Shown in pieces: positions 53,754 through 61,569 of a stretch of DNA of 64,000 bases (position 1 is its first letter; every line of letters starts with the position of its first letter). A model generated the notes under the pieces. That model ran no database searches. It worked only from the letters and a program-made list of their open reading frames with translations, and was not told the origin of the DNA. A program made the translations under genes and the position numbers. This stretch comes from Flavobacterium sp. 5. Its GTDB lineage: Bacteria; Bacteroidota; Bacteroidia; Flavobacteriales; Flavobacteriaceae. Location: contig NZ_PHUE01000001.1 in NCBI RefSeq assembly GCF_002813295.1, positions 558,001-622,000 on the forward strand. Direction: 5' to 3'.

Positions 53754-54425
53754 ATGGCAAAATATACAAGAATTGAAGTTGCGGCAGTAATGAAAGAAAC
53801 AGGTTTAGTTCCTTTATTCTATCATACTGATGTATCGTTAGCAAAAAAAGTACTAAAAGCATGTTATGATGGTGGCGCCCGATTAATGGAATTTACAAGC
53901 AGAGGAGATTTTGCTTTTGAAATTTTTGGAGAGCTTAATAAATATGCGATAAAAGAATTACCAGGAATGATTCTGGGAGTAGGATCTATAACAGATGCAG
54001 CAGCTGCTTCACTTTATATGCAAATGGGAGCCAATTTTATTGTTACTCCAGTTTTCAGAGAAGATATTGCTATTGTTTGTAACCGCAGAAAAGTATTATG
54101 GTCACCTGGTTGTGCATCACTCACAGAAATTGCTAAAGCTGAAGAATTGGGTTGTGAAATTGTAAAATTATTTCCGGGTGAAATCTATGGACCTCAATTC
54201 ATAAAAGGAATAAAAGGACCATGCCCTTGGACAAGTATTATGCCTACAGGGGGTGTCACTACTGAAAAAGAAAATCTAAAAAGCTGGTTTGACGCTGGTG
54301 CAACATGTGTAGGCATTGGTTCTCAACTAATAACCAACGAAATATTGTTAAGCCGAGATTTGGATGTATTAGAAATTCAAGTCAGAAAAACTTTAGCTAC
54401 CATTAAAGAGGTTAGGCAAAAATAA
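53754..54425 (+). CDS. eda: KDPG aldolase (Eda)
   Basis: The 223-residue class I aldolase has a Schiff-base Lys in CEIVKLFPGE (about 142), the catalytic Glu region GGARLMEFTSRGDFAFE, and ISPVF-type INFIVTPVF before NRRKVLWSPGC. GPCPWTSIMPTGGVTTE is the phosphate site. It splits KDPG into pyruvate and glyceraldehyde-3-phosphate, ending the pathway. It is the last gene before a 176-bp gap with a structured element, after which uxaB and uxaA follow. Confidence 0.93.
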   Translation: MAKYTRIEVAAVMKETGLVPLFYHTDVSLAKKVLKACYDGGARLMEFTSRGDFAFEIFGELNKYAIKELPGMILGVGSITDAAAASLYMQMGANFIVTPVFREDIAIVCNRRKVLWSPGCASLTEIAKAEELGCEIVKLFPGEIYGPQFIKGIKGPCPWTSIMPTGGVTTEKENLKSWFDAGATCVGIGSQLITNEILLSRDLDVLEIQVRKTLATIKEVRQK

Positions 54426-54433
54426 AACTAAAA

Positions 54434-54533
54434 AATAAGCGGCTTAAAAATAGTTAGATAAGAAGAATTTGGTCCCCAATCCTCATTAAAGGATCAAAAG
54501 CAACCATTCTAACAATAAATTCAGTCGCTTATT
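54434..54533 (+). other. Nested hairpin element between eda and uxaB
   Basis: Three successive stems pair across 100 nt. The outer one is AATAAGCGGCT (54434-54444) with AGTCGCTTATT (54523-54533). The middle is GTTAGA with TCTAAC (54453-54458, 54508-54513). The inner is TTTGGTCC with GGATCAAA (54468-54475, 54491-54498), with a 15-nt loop. No T run follows. It ends 68 bp before the uxaB ATG. Confidence 0.6.
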
Positions 54534-54601
54534 ATTTAAAGAATAAAGTGTAGTTCGAAAAAGAAAAAAGAACCAAACAAATAATATAGTAAAAGGAAAA
54601 A

Positions 54602-56050
54602 ATGAAAAATTTAAATAGAAAAAATTTAGGATTAGAGAAATTACAACCTATTAAAGTAATTCAATTTGGAGAAGGGAATTTCCTTAGAGCTTTTGTTGAT
54701 TACGCTTTTCACACACTAAATAAAGAAGTAGATTTCAATGCTGGTATCGCAATCGTTCAACCATTGAAAGATGGTATGGTAAATATGATTAACGATCAAG
54801 ATGGTCTTTACACTTTGTTTATGAACGGAATCAAAAAAGGTGAAAAAATTCAAGACATTGAGCTAATTACTAATATTGTAAAAGCAATAAATCCATATAG
54901 TGATTTTGCAGATTATTTAGCTTTAGCCAAAGAAGAGGCACTTCAATTTATTGTTTCAAATACTACTGAGGCTGGAATTGAATTTCTTGACAGCGACACA
55001 CCAGATATGCAACCACCTGCTGCATTTCCAGCAAAGTTGACTGTTTTATTACATGAAAGATTCAAACATTTTAAAGGAGATGCTTCAAAAGGATTGACTA
55101 TCATTCCTTGTGAATTGATTGATTACAACTCGGAGACTTTAAAAAAATGTATCTTACAATATTGTGATTTATGGAAGTTAGAAGATGCATTTAAAACATG
55201 GGTATCAGAAGCTTGTACGTATCACAGTACTTTGGTTGACAGAATTGTTCCAGGATATCCTAGAGCTGAAATTGAAGACTACAATAACAAATTAGATTAT
55301 CAAGACAATTTAATTGTTGCTGCAGAACCATTCTTCCTTTGGGCTATTGAAGGCGGTGAGGCGCTAAAAGCAAAACTACCTTTCCACAAAACAAATTTGA
55401 ATGTTAAGATTGTTGACGATATACGTCCTTTCAAAATGATAAAAGTTAGAATTTTGAACGGAGCTCATACAGCAATGGTTCCTATTTCATTATTATACGG
55501 TAACAAATTAGTAATGGAAACAGTTAACGGCGATTTTACTGGGAAATTTGTAAACAGTGTAATTAGCGAAATTAGCGGTACTCTTGATATGGATAAGAAT
55601 GAAATTCAAGCGTATTCTGAAGAAGTAATGGACAGATTTAAAAATCCATTTATCAAACATGCACTTGCTGATATTGCTTTAAATTCTATCTCAAAATTCA
55701 AAGTTAGAGTTTTACCAAGTTTATTAGGACACTATAATGCAACTCAAAAACTACCTACTGCATTAACTTTTTCATTAGCTTGTTTAATCCAATTTTACAA
55801 AGGAACTTGGAACAATGAAGCATTACCAGTAAAAGATACTCCAGAATTAGTTGAAGCATTCAAAAATGCTTGGGAATTAGGATCTTTAGATTCAGTTGTA
55901 GCATCAGTTTTAGCTAATACCGAATTCTGGGGTGAAGATTTGACTAAAATCAAAGGTTTATCTGAAGCTTTAGTAACAGCTTTAAATGAGATTGAAACTA
56001 ATGGAATTGAAAATGGCTTTGCAAATTTCAGTAAAACAGTTCTAGTTTAG
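54602..56050 (+). CDS. uxaB: Tagaturonate reductase (altronate oxidoreductase)
   Basis: The 482-residue protein belongs to the mannitol dehydrogenase family. The N-terminal NAD-binding segment is VIQFGEGNFLRAFVDYAF (about 19-36), and the C-terminal domain has the catalytic KVRILNGAHTAMVPISLLYG (Lys, Asn and His about 280-299). It reduces tagaturonate to altronate. It is followed by uxaA after 19 bp. Unlike exuT and kduI, no palindromic operator lies in its leader, so it may be reached by read-through from the kduI operon. Confidence 0.93.
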   Translation: MKNLNRKNLGLEKLQPIKVIQFGEGNFLRAFVDYAFHTLNKEVDFNAGIAIVQPLKDGMVNMINDQDGLYTLFMNGIKKGEKIQDIELITNIVKAINPYSDFADYLALAKEEALQFIVSNTTEAGIEFLDSDTPDMQPPAAFPAKLTVLLHERFKHFKGDASKGLTIIPCELIDYNSETLKKCILQYCDLWKLEDAFKTWVSEACTYHSTLVDRIVPGYPRAEIEDYNNKLDYQDNLIVAAEPFFLWAIEGGEALKAKLPFHKTNLNVKIVDDIRPFKMIKVRILNGAHTAMVPISLLYGNKLVMETVNGDFTGKFVNSVISEISGTLDMDKNEIQAYSEEVMDRFKNPFIKHALADIALNSISKFKVRVLPSLLGHYNATQKLPTALTFSLACLIQFYKGTWNNEALPVKDTPELVEAFKNAWELGSLDSVVASVLANTEFWGEDLTKIKGLSEALVTALNEIETNGIENGFANFSKTVLV

Positions 56051-56069
56051 AACTTCAAAAATTATTATC

Positions 56070-57683
56070 ATGCAAAAGAAATTAATAAAAGTAAACCCAG
56101 CAGATAACGTAATTGTCGCTTTAACCGATTTGGTACAAAACGAACAAATTACATTTGAGGGAACTACCGTTATACCAACAACTGATGTTAAAGCAAAACA
56201 TAAAATTGCAGAGAAAGATTTTGCAATTGGTGATGATATCATAATGTATGGAGTTTTAGTTGGAAAAGCTGCACTACCCGTAAAAAAAGGAGAAGTAGTT
56301 ACCACCGAAAATGTAAAACATCAAAGTGAAAAAGTTTTCGGTAAAACCGGAAATTTAGGTTGGACTCCTCCAAATGTAGATCGCTGGAAAGACAAAACTT
56401 TCAACGGATATCACCGTACAGATGGACAAGTGGGTACCAAAAACGTTTGGTTGTTTTTTCCATTGGTTTTTTGTGAAAACAAAAATATCGAGAAACTGAA
56501 AGATATTTTCGAAAATGAATTACTACCTAAAAAAGAGGTTTCTTATAAAAATTTATTACGCTCTTTAATTGAAGAAAAAAGTGTTGAAGAAGTTGCAGAT
56601 AAATCTCCAAATGAGAATCTTTTAGATAATATTGAAATAAAATTCATCAATCATCAAGGTGGTTGCGGTGGGATTCGACAAGATTCAGAGCTGTTAGCAA
56701 AACTGCTTGCAGGATACGTAAACAACCCGAACGTTGCAGGTGCAACAGTTTTAAGTTTGGGTTGCCAGAATTTGCAAATTGATATTTTTCAAAAGGCCTT
56801 GAAAACAATGAGCCCGAATAGTGATAAAGAAATTTTGATCTATGAGCAACAACAAATTGGAACTACCGACCAAATGTTTCAAATGGTGATTAAAGATTCT
56901 TATGAAGCTATTAAAAGAGCCAACCAAATTAAACGTAAACCTGCACCACTTTCAAAACTAAGCATTGGTTTAGAATGTGGCGGATCTGATGGTTTTTCTG
57001 GAATCTCGGCAAATCCTTCATTGGGAATTGTTTCAGATATTTTTGCAGCTTTGGGTGGGAAAACCATTTTGGCAGAGTTTCCAGAATTATGTGGGGTTGA
57101 ACAAGAATTGATGAACCGATGTGTGGACGAAGAAAAAGCAGATAAGTTTTTGACTTTAATGAAAGCTTTTGAAAAATCTGTTGTGGATGCAGGTTCAGGT
57201 TTTGATATGAACCCATCTCCAGGGAATATTAAAGACGGATTAATTACTGATGCAATGAAATCTGCAGGTGCAGCCAAAAAAGGTGGAACTTCGCCTGTTG
57301 TAGATGTTTTAGATTATGGAGAATATATTTCAAAACCAGGTTTAAATCTTTTGAATACACCTGGGAATGATGCTGAATGTACTACAGGTTTAGTCGGCTC
57401 AGGAGCAACCGTGGTTTTATTTACAACAGGTTTAGGAAATCCAATGGGGAATCCGATTGCACCTGTGGTAAAAATTTCTTCAAACACAGCATTAATTAAT
57501 AGAATGTCAGATATAATTGATGTAAATGCTGGAACTGTGATTACTGGTGAAAAAACCATTACTGAAGTAGGAGCAGAAATCGTAGATTATATTATAGAAT
57601 TGGCGAGCGGAAACATAGAAACAAAAGCAGATCAGCTAAAACAAGATGTATTTATTCCTTGGAAAAGAGGAGTATCATTATAA
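56070..57683 (+). CDS. uxaA: Altronate dehydratase
   Basis: The 537-residue protein has an N-terminal SAF domain (about 1-95, PADNVIVALTDL) and the large UxaA domain with NHQGGCGGIRQDSELLAKLL (about 190-210), GLECGGSDGFSGISANPSLG (about 300-320) and TPGNDAECTTGLVGSGATV near the C-terminus. It dehydrates altronate to KDG, which KdgK then takes. It closes the galacturonate branch. A hairpin follows the stop. Confidence 0.94.
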   Translation: MQKKLIKVNPADNVIVALTDLVQNEQITFEGTTVIPTTDVKAKHKIAEKDFAIGDDIIMYGVLVGKAALPVKKGEVVTTENVKHQSEKVFGKTGNLGWTPPNVDRWKDKTFNGYHRTDGQVGTKNVWLFFPLVFCENKNIEKLKDIFENELLPKKEVSYKNLLRSLIEEKSVEEVADKSPNENLLDNIEIKFINHQGGCGGIRQDSELLAKLLAGYVNNPNVAGATVLSLGCQNLQIDIFQKALKTMSPNSDKEILIYEQQQIGTTDQMFQMVIKDSYEAIKRANQIKRKPAPLSKLSIGLECGGSDGFSGISANPSLGIVSDIFAALGGKTILAEFPELCGVEQELMNRCVDEEKADKFLTLMKAFEKSVVDAGSGFDMNPSPGNIKDGLITDAMKSAGAAKKGGTSPVVDVLDYGEYISKPGLNLLNTPGNDAECTTGLVGSGATVVLFTTGLGNPMGNPIAPVVKISSNTALINRMSDIIDVNAGTVITGEKTITEVGAEIVDYIIELASGNIETKADQLKQDVFIPWKRGVSL

Positions 57684-57721
57684 TATTGAAAATAGTTTTT
57701 TAGATTATTATTTGTTTAAAT

Positions 57722-57756
57722 AAAAAGCGGTTAGAGTTGATTTCTAACTGCTTTTT
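57722..57756 (+). terminator. Terminator after uxaA
   Basis: AAAAAGCGGTTAGA pairs with TCTAACTGCTTTTT (one wobble) around a 7-nt loop, with a T run. Confidence 0.8.
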
Positions 57757-57790
57757 TACTTAGTTAAATCATTCCTTACTGCAATTAATT

Positions 57791-57804
57791 TTTAATCGAT
57801 AAAA
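57791..57804. promoter_or_regulatory. Weak LacI-type operator candidate in DUF4861 leader
   Basis: TTTAATCGATAAAA matches the operator TGTAATCGATTACA at 11 of 14 positions, including the whole AATCGAT core. It ends 9 bp before the ATG. No clear -7 box precedes it. Confidence 0.3.
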
Positions 57805-57813
57805 AATATAATT

Positions 57814-58665
57814 ATGAAAATATCATTTCTTCCTTTTTTACTGTTTTGTGGTATTTGTTTTGGTCAAAACAAAACGGATACAAGTCTGTACATGAAATCG
57901 GATAAGATTACTTATCTTACTGATATCGGTTCAGAATCAGGAGATTTATACCAAACAATAGGTCATCACGGACCTGCTATTGAAAACGAATGGATGGCAC
58001 TACGAATCTATTTTAGTGAAAAAGAAGCCATTGATGTCTATTCAAAACCAAATTTAGGATTAGAACTAAGAAAGGCAAATTGGTACCCTACTCCTGCTCA
58101 ACAAAAAGAAGGATGGGGAGCTGATTATTATAAAGTTGCCAACACAGTTGGGCTTGGTGGAGTAAAGCTTTGGGATGGAGAAAAAGTAGTTCCATTAAAT
58201 CCTGTTACCAATCGTTTGGCTCGTGTTGGAAAAACAGATACGACTTCCTACATGGAGATGATTTCTAAAGGTGTTCCATACAAAGGACAAAAAGTTGATA
58301 TTTTAGTTCGAGTTACTGTATTTTCAGGAAAAAGAGAGGCTAAAGTAGAAGCTATTTGTTTAAGTAAAATCAAAGTACAGTTTGTTACTGGTGTCAATTA
58401 CTTTAAAGATTTTAAATCAGATAAAGGAGCTAATTATATTGCAGTATGGGGACTTCATCCTGAAGATGTTGCGGCTTCACAAGTTGAAATTGGGGCAGCT
58501 ATAAAATACAACCCAAAAGATTATACAAAAAATTTAGACGATGGAACTCAATATTTATTGGTCTCTAAACCAACTGAACATTTAGAAACTACAATAATTT
58601 CGTCATGTGCTTTGGAAAAAGAAATAAATACTTTTGAAAAATTAGTTTCATTTTTAAAAAAATAA
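57814..58665 (+). CDS. Secreted DUF4861 protein
   Basis: The 283-residue protein has a signal peptide (about 1-17, ending CFGQ). The GHHGPAIENEWMALRIYF and GWGADYYKVANTVGLGGV segments are typical of DUF4861, a family common in Bacteroidota polysaccharide-use loci. Its enzymatic role is not established to my knowledge. The position between uronate catabolism and a GH28 gene suggests a periplasmic step on pectin-derived oligosaccharides. It has a possible weak operator in its leader and shares a bidirectional terminator with the LacI gene. Confidence 0.75.
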   Translation: MKISFLPFLLFCGICFGQNKTDTSLYMKSDKITYLTDIGSESGDLYQTIGHHGPAIENEWMALRIYFSEKEAIDVYSKPNLGLELRKANWYPTPAQQKEGWGADYYKVANTVGLGGVKLWDGEKVVPLNPVTNRLARVGKTDTTSYMEMISKGVPYKGQKVDILVRVTVFSGKREAKVEAICLSKIKVQFVTGVNYFKDFKSDKGANYIAVWGLHPEDVAASQVEIGAAIKYNPKDYTKNLDDGTQYLLVSKPTEHLETTIISSCALEKEINTFEKLVSFLKK

Positions 58666-58683
58666 ATCTAAGATATATGGCAT

Positions 58684-58713
58684 AAAAAAACTCGCTTAGT
58701 AGCGAGTTTTTTT
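58684..58713. terminator. Bidirectional terminator
   Basis: AAAAAAACTCGCT pairs with AGCGAGTTTTTTT around a 4-nt loop, between the convergent DUF4861 and LacI genes. Confidence 0.9.
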
Positions 58714-58739
58714 ATATAAGTCAAAATAATATCGGAATA

Positions 58740-59774
58740 CTATTTGGAAGATAAACTTCTTGTAGATGATTTTCGGATATGTAATTCAGGGTTTAAAACT
58801 ACTTTCTTTTCAATTTTTATTTTATCAGTATTATTGATTTGTTCCAGAAAAACTTTAGCCGCCATTTTCCCCATCTCCAAAGGTGATTGATCTACAGACG
58901 AAATTGACAACTCCATAAAACGAGTAAAAGGTTCATTACCAAAACCAAAAACACAAAACTCTTCAGGTATCTTCACTCCTCTTTCTTTCAATTCCTGAAT
59001 GGCTCCTAATGCAGCAAAATCACTCGAAGAAAAGATTCCATCTGGTGGTGGATTCAAACTTAATAATCTTTCTACAGCAAGTCTTCCTGCATCGACACTA
59101 CTTTTAGTTTGAAAAACATAGTCTTCATTAGATACTAAGCCAAAATCTTCTAATGCTTTATGATATCCTTTGTTTCTATTTTCATATATCTCAAGTGATT
59201 GATTTCCGGTTAAATGAGCAATACGCTTACACCCTTGCTCGATAAGGTTTTTTGTTGCTAAATACCCTCCTTGAAAATCATTAATAGTAACAGAACTAAC
59301 ACCATCCATTTCTTTCTTTCTATCAAAAAAGATTAATGGCACGTTTTTATCAACTACATTCTTTATCACATGATCATTTTCCTTGGAAACATTTGAAATC
59401 GACATCAGAATTCCATCAACCTGAGCATTCAATAAAGCAGTAATATTTTCAGCTTGTCTGGCTTCGTCCTCATTAGTCTGACAAATTATTACATGATATC
59501 CTTCTGGACGCAATTCTTCTTCGATTCCCCGAATTACAGAAGCAAAAAAGTTGCTATCAATACGTGGTACAATAACACCAACGTTATTACTTTTCCCACT
59601 ACGAAGCGATTGTGCTAATTTATTTTGCTTATAATTCATTTTAGCAGCAGTTTCCAAAACTAACTTCCGAGTGACTTCACTGATTTTGGGATTGTTATTT
59701 AAAGCCCTAGAAACAGTAGCTGCTGTAATATCCAGTGCTTTGGCAATATCGTAAATTGTAGTTTTTTGATCCAT
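58740..59774 (-). CDS. LacI-family transcriptional regulator of the uronate/pectin locus
   Basis: The protein of about 344 residues has an N-terminal LacI HTH, TIYDIAKALDITAATVSRALNN (about 5-26), and the hinge region MNYKQNKLAQSLRSGKSN. A periplasmic-binding-protein-like ligand domain has NFFASVIRGIEEEL and PDGIFSSSDFAALGA. ATG at 59774 (MDQKTTIYD) is preferred; a TTG at 59825 would add 17 residues before the HTH. It is divergent from the GH28 gene. Four copies of one palindrome in the region make it the obvious operator-binding protein, with a uronate-derived inducer inferred. Confidence 0.9.
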   Translation of the reverse strand: MDQKTTIYDIAKALDITAATVSRALNNNPKISEVTRKLVLETAAKMNYKQNKLAQSLRSGKSNNVGVIVPRIDSNFFASVIRGIEEELRPEGYHVIICQTNEDEARQAENITALLNAQVDGILMSISNVSKENDHVIKNVVDKNVPLIFFDRKKEMDGVSSVTINDFQGGYLATKNLIEQGCKRIAHLTGNQSLEIYENRNKGYHKALEDFGLVSNEDYVFQTKSSVDAGRLAVERLLSLNPPPDGIFSSSDFAALGAIQELKERGVKIPEEFCVFGFGNEPFTRFMELSISSVDQSPLEMGKMAAKVFLEQINNTDKIKIEKKVVLNPELHIRKSSTRSLSSK

Positions 59775-59839
59775 TCTGGAATTTAAGGTATAATTTATAT
59801 CGGTAAAAATAAATAAAAAATTCAATTAAAACTGACTAA

Positions 59840-59853
59840 TGTTATCGATTGCA
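59840..59853. promoter_or_regulatory. LacI-family operator, regulator-proximal site
   Basis: TGTTATCGATTGCA differs from the palindrome TGTAATCGATTACA at two positions. It lies 66 bp upstream of the LacI ATG, and its centre is 185 bp from the GH28 operator, consistent with autoregulation or looping. Confidence 0.6.
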
Positions 59854-59994
59854 TAAAAATTAATTTATTCAATAATTTTTGATTTAAAAGCAAGGACTAA
59901 AACTTAATAAATTCATAAAATTAAACATTACTTAAACAATTTCGCAAAAATAATCGGTTTTTATTTTATTTATAATTTTTTAATCGACTTTTTT

Positions 59995-60024
59995 TTGTTT
60001 ATATAAAAATTATATGTAGGTTTG
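59995..60024 (+). promoter_or_regulatory. Promoter of the GH28-SusC operon
   Basis: TTG at 59995-59997 and TAGGTTTG at 60017-60024, 19 bp apart, match the Bacteroidota consensus. Confidence 0.7.
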
Positions 60025-60038
60025 TGCAATCGATTACA
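60025..60038. promoter_or_regulatory. LacI-family operator, GH28 site
   Basis: TGCAATCGATTACA has one change from the palindrome and again directly follows the -7 box. Confidence 0.75.
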
Positions 60039-60070
60039 TGATTACAATTATAGACTAAAAAAACTGTCAG

Positions 60071-61519
60071 ATGAAATCATCCAAATTATATACAATTTCA
60101 AAAATCATTACAAGCAAAACTATTGTTCTTTTTGCTTGTACTATATTATTTGGTTTTTCACTTTTTGCACAGGAAAATAATCAATCAGAGGAACAATGGA
60201 AAAAAATGGAAATCATTGTAAAATCAATCAAGTATCCAACTTTTCAAAATAAAGTCTATAATATTTTAAAATATGGCGCCCAATCAAATTCTACATTCGA
60301 TAACACTGTAGCTATAACAAGAGCAATACAAGAATGCAGTAAAAATGGTGGTGGAATAGTACTTGTTCCAAAAGGAAAATATGTATCACGCGCAATCCAT
60401 TTAGAAGACAATGTTAATCTTCATTTAGATAAAGATGCAGAAATTATATTCAGTATAAATCCAAAAGATTATTATCCATTAGTTCACACCTCATTTGAAG
60501 GGACAGAATTTATGAACTATTCCCCTTTAATTTATGCTTTCAAAAAGAATAATGTTGCTATAACTGGAAAAGGAACTTTAAATGGTCAAGCAAGTAATGA
60601 AAATTGGTGGGCATGGTCCAGTAGTGAACAATATGGTTGGAAAAAAGGCACTCCATCTCAGACAGATCCTCTCAATCGATTGCGTCTAGTCGATATGGCT
60701 GAAAATAACATTCCAGTTTCTGAAAGAGTATTTGGTGAAGGGCATTATTTAAGACCAAATTTTGTAGAATTTTTTGAATGTAAAAATATACTCATTCAAG
60801 ACATTACCATCATTAATGCACCTTTTTGGGTCATCCACCCTATAAAATCAGAGAACTTTATTGTAGATGGAGTTACAATCAATAGTCATGGACCAAATAA
60901 CGATGGTTGCGACCCTGAATATTCAAAAAATGTAATTATAAAAAATTGCACTTTCAACACAGGAGATGATTGTATTGCAATAAAATCTGGACGTGATGCT
61001 GATGGAAGAAGAGTCGCTATGAAAAGTGAAAACATCATTATTCAAAACTGTACCATGTTTGACGGGCATGGCGGAGTTACTATAGGAAGTGAAATATCAG
61101 GAAGCGTGAGTAATGTTTTTGTTGAAAATTGCAAAATGAACAGCCCAAACCTTGACATTGCCATCCGATTAAAAACTAATTCTAAAAGAGGTGGCCTAAT
61201 AGAGAACTTTTATGTACGAAATATAGAAGTTGGTCAAGTTAAAGAAGCCTTATTAAAAGTAGATATGTTTTATAATGTACATGGTAATCAAGAAGGAACA
61301 TTTATTCCAAGAATAGAAAACATCTATCTGGAAAACATAAAAGTAAAAAATGGAGGAAAGTATAGCATATTAGCAAAGGGCTATAATGAATCTCCTATCA
61401 AAAATATCACTTTAAAAGATGTAACGATAGAAAATGTAAAACAAGTATACTCTATCGAAAACGTAACCAATCTCAAATTTATAAACACTTATATCAATGG
61501 AACATTAATGAAGAATTAA
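60071..61519 (+). CDS. Secreted GH28 polygalacturonase-like glycosidase
   Basis: The 482-residue protein has a long signal peptide (about 1-34, ending SLFAQ) and a right-handed parallel beta-helix. All four GH28 motifs are visible: NNDGCDPE (about 279), NTGDDCIAIKSG (about 299), DGHGGVTIGSE (about 339) and IRLKTN (about 371). These carry the catalytic Asps, the His and the substrate-binding RxK. It should hydrolyse galacturonan or rhamnogalacturonan linkages, and exo-action is plausible in this periplasmic type. A SusC gene follows after 50 bp in the same orientation. Confidence 0.92.
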   Translation: MKSSKLYTISKIITSKTIVLFACTILFGFSLFAQENNQSEEQWKKMEIIVKSIKYPTFQNKVYNILKYGAQSNSTFDNTVAITRAIQECSKNGGGIVLVPKGKYVSRAIHLEDNVNLHLDKDAEIIFSINPKDYYPLVHTSFEGTEFMNYSPLIYAFKKNNVAITGKGTLNGQASNENWWAWSSSEQYGWKKGTPSQTDPLNRLRLVDMAENNIPVSERVFGEGHYLRPNFVEFFECKNILIQDITIINAPFWVIHPIKSENFIVDGVTINSHGPNNDGCDPEYSKNVIIKNCTFNTGDDCIAIKSGRDADGRRVAMKSENIIIQNCTMFDGHGGVTIGSEISGSVSNVFVENCKMNSPNLDIAIRLKTNSKRGGLIENFYVRNIEVGQVKEALLKVDMFYNVHGNQEGTFIPRIENIYLENIKVKNGGKYSILAKGYNESPIKNITLKDVTIENVKQVYSIENVTNLKFINTYINGTLMKN

Positions 61520-61569
61520 AAAAGTAAAAACCAATAAAAAAATAAAAACCAACCAAAACAATTAATTTT

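Noticed and set aside
56900..57277. Antisense frames within uxaA
   Set aside because: uxaA is intact and strongly supported, so the antisense frames are by-products of its codon use.
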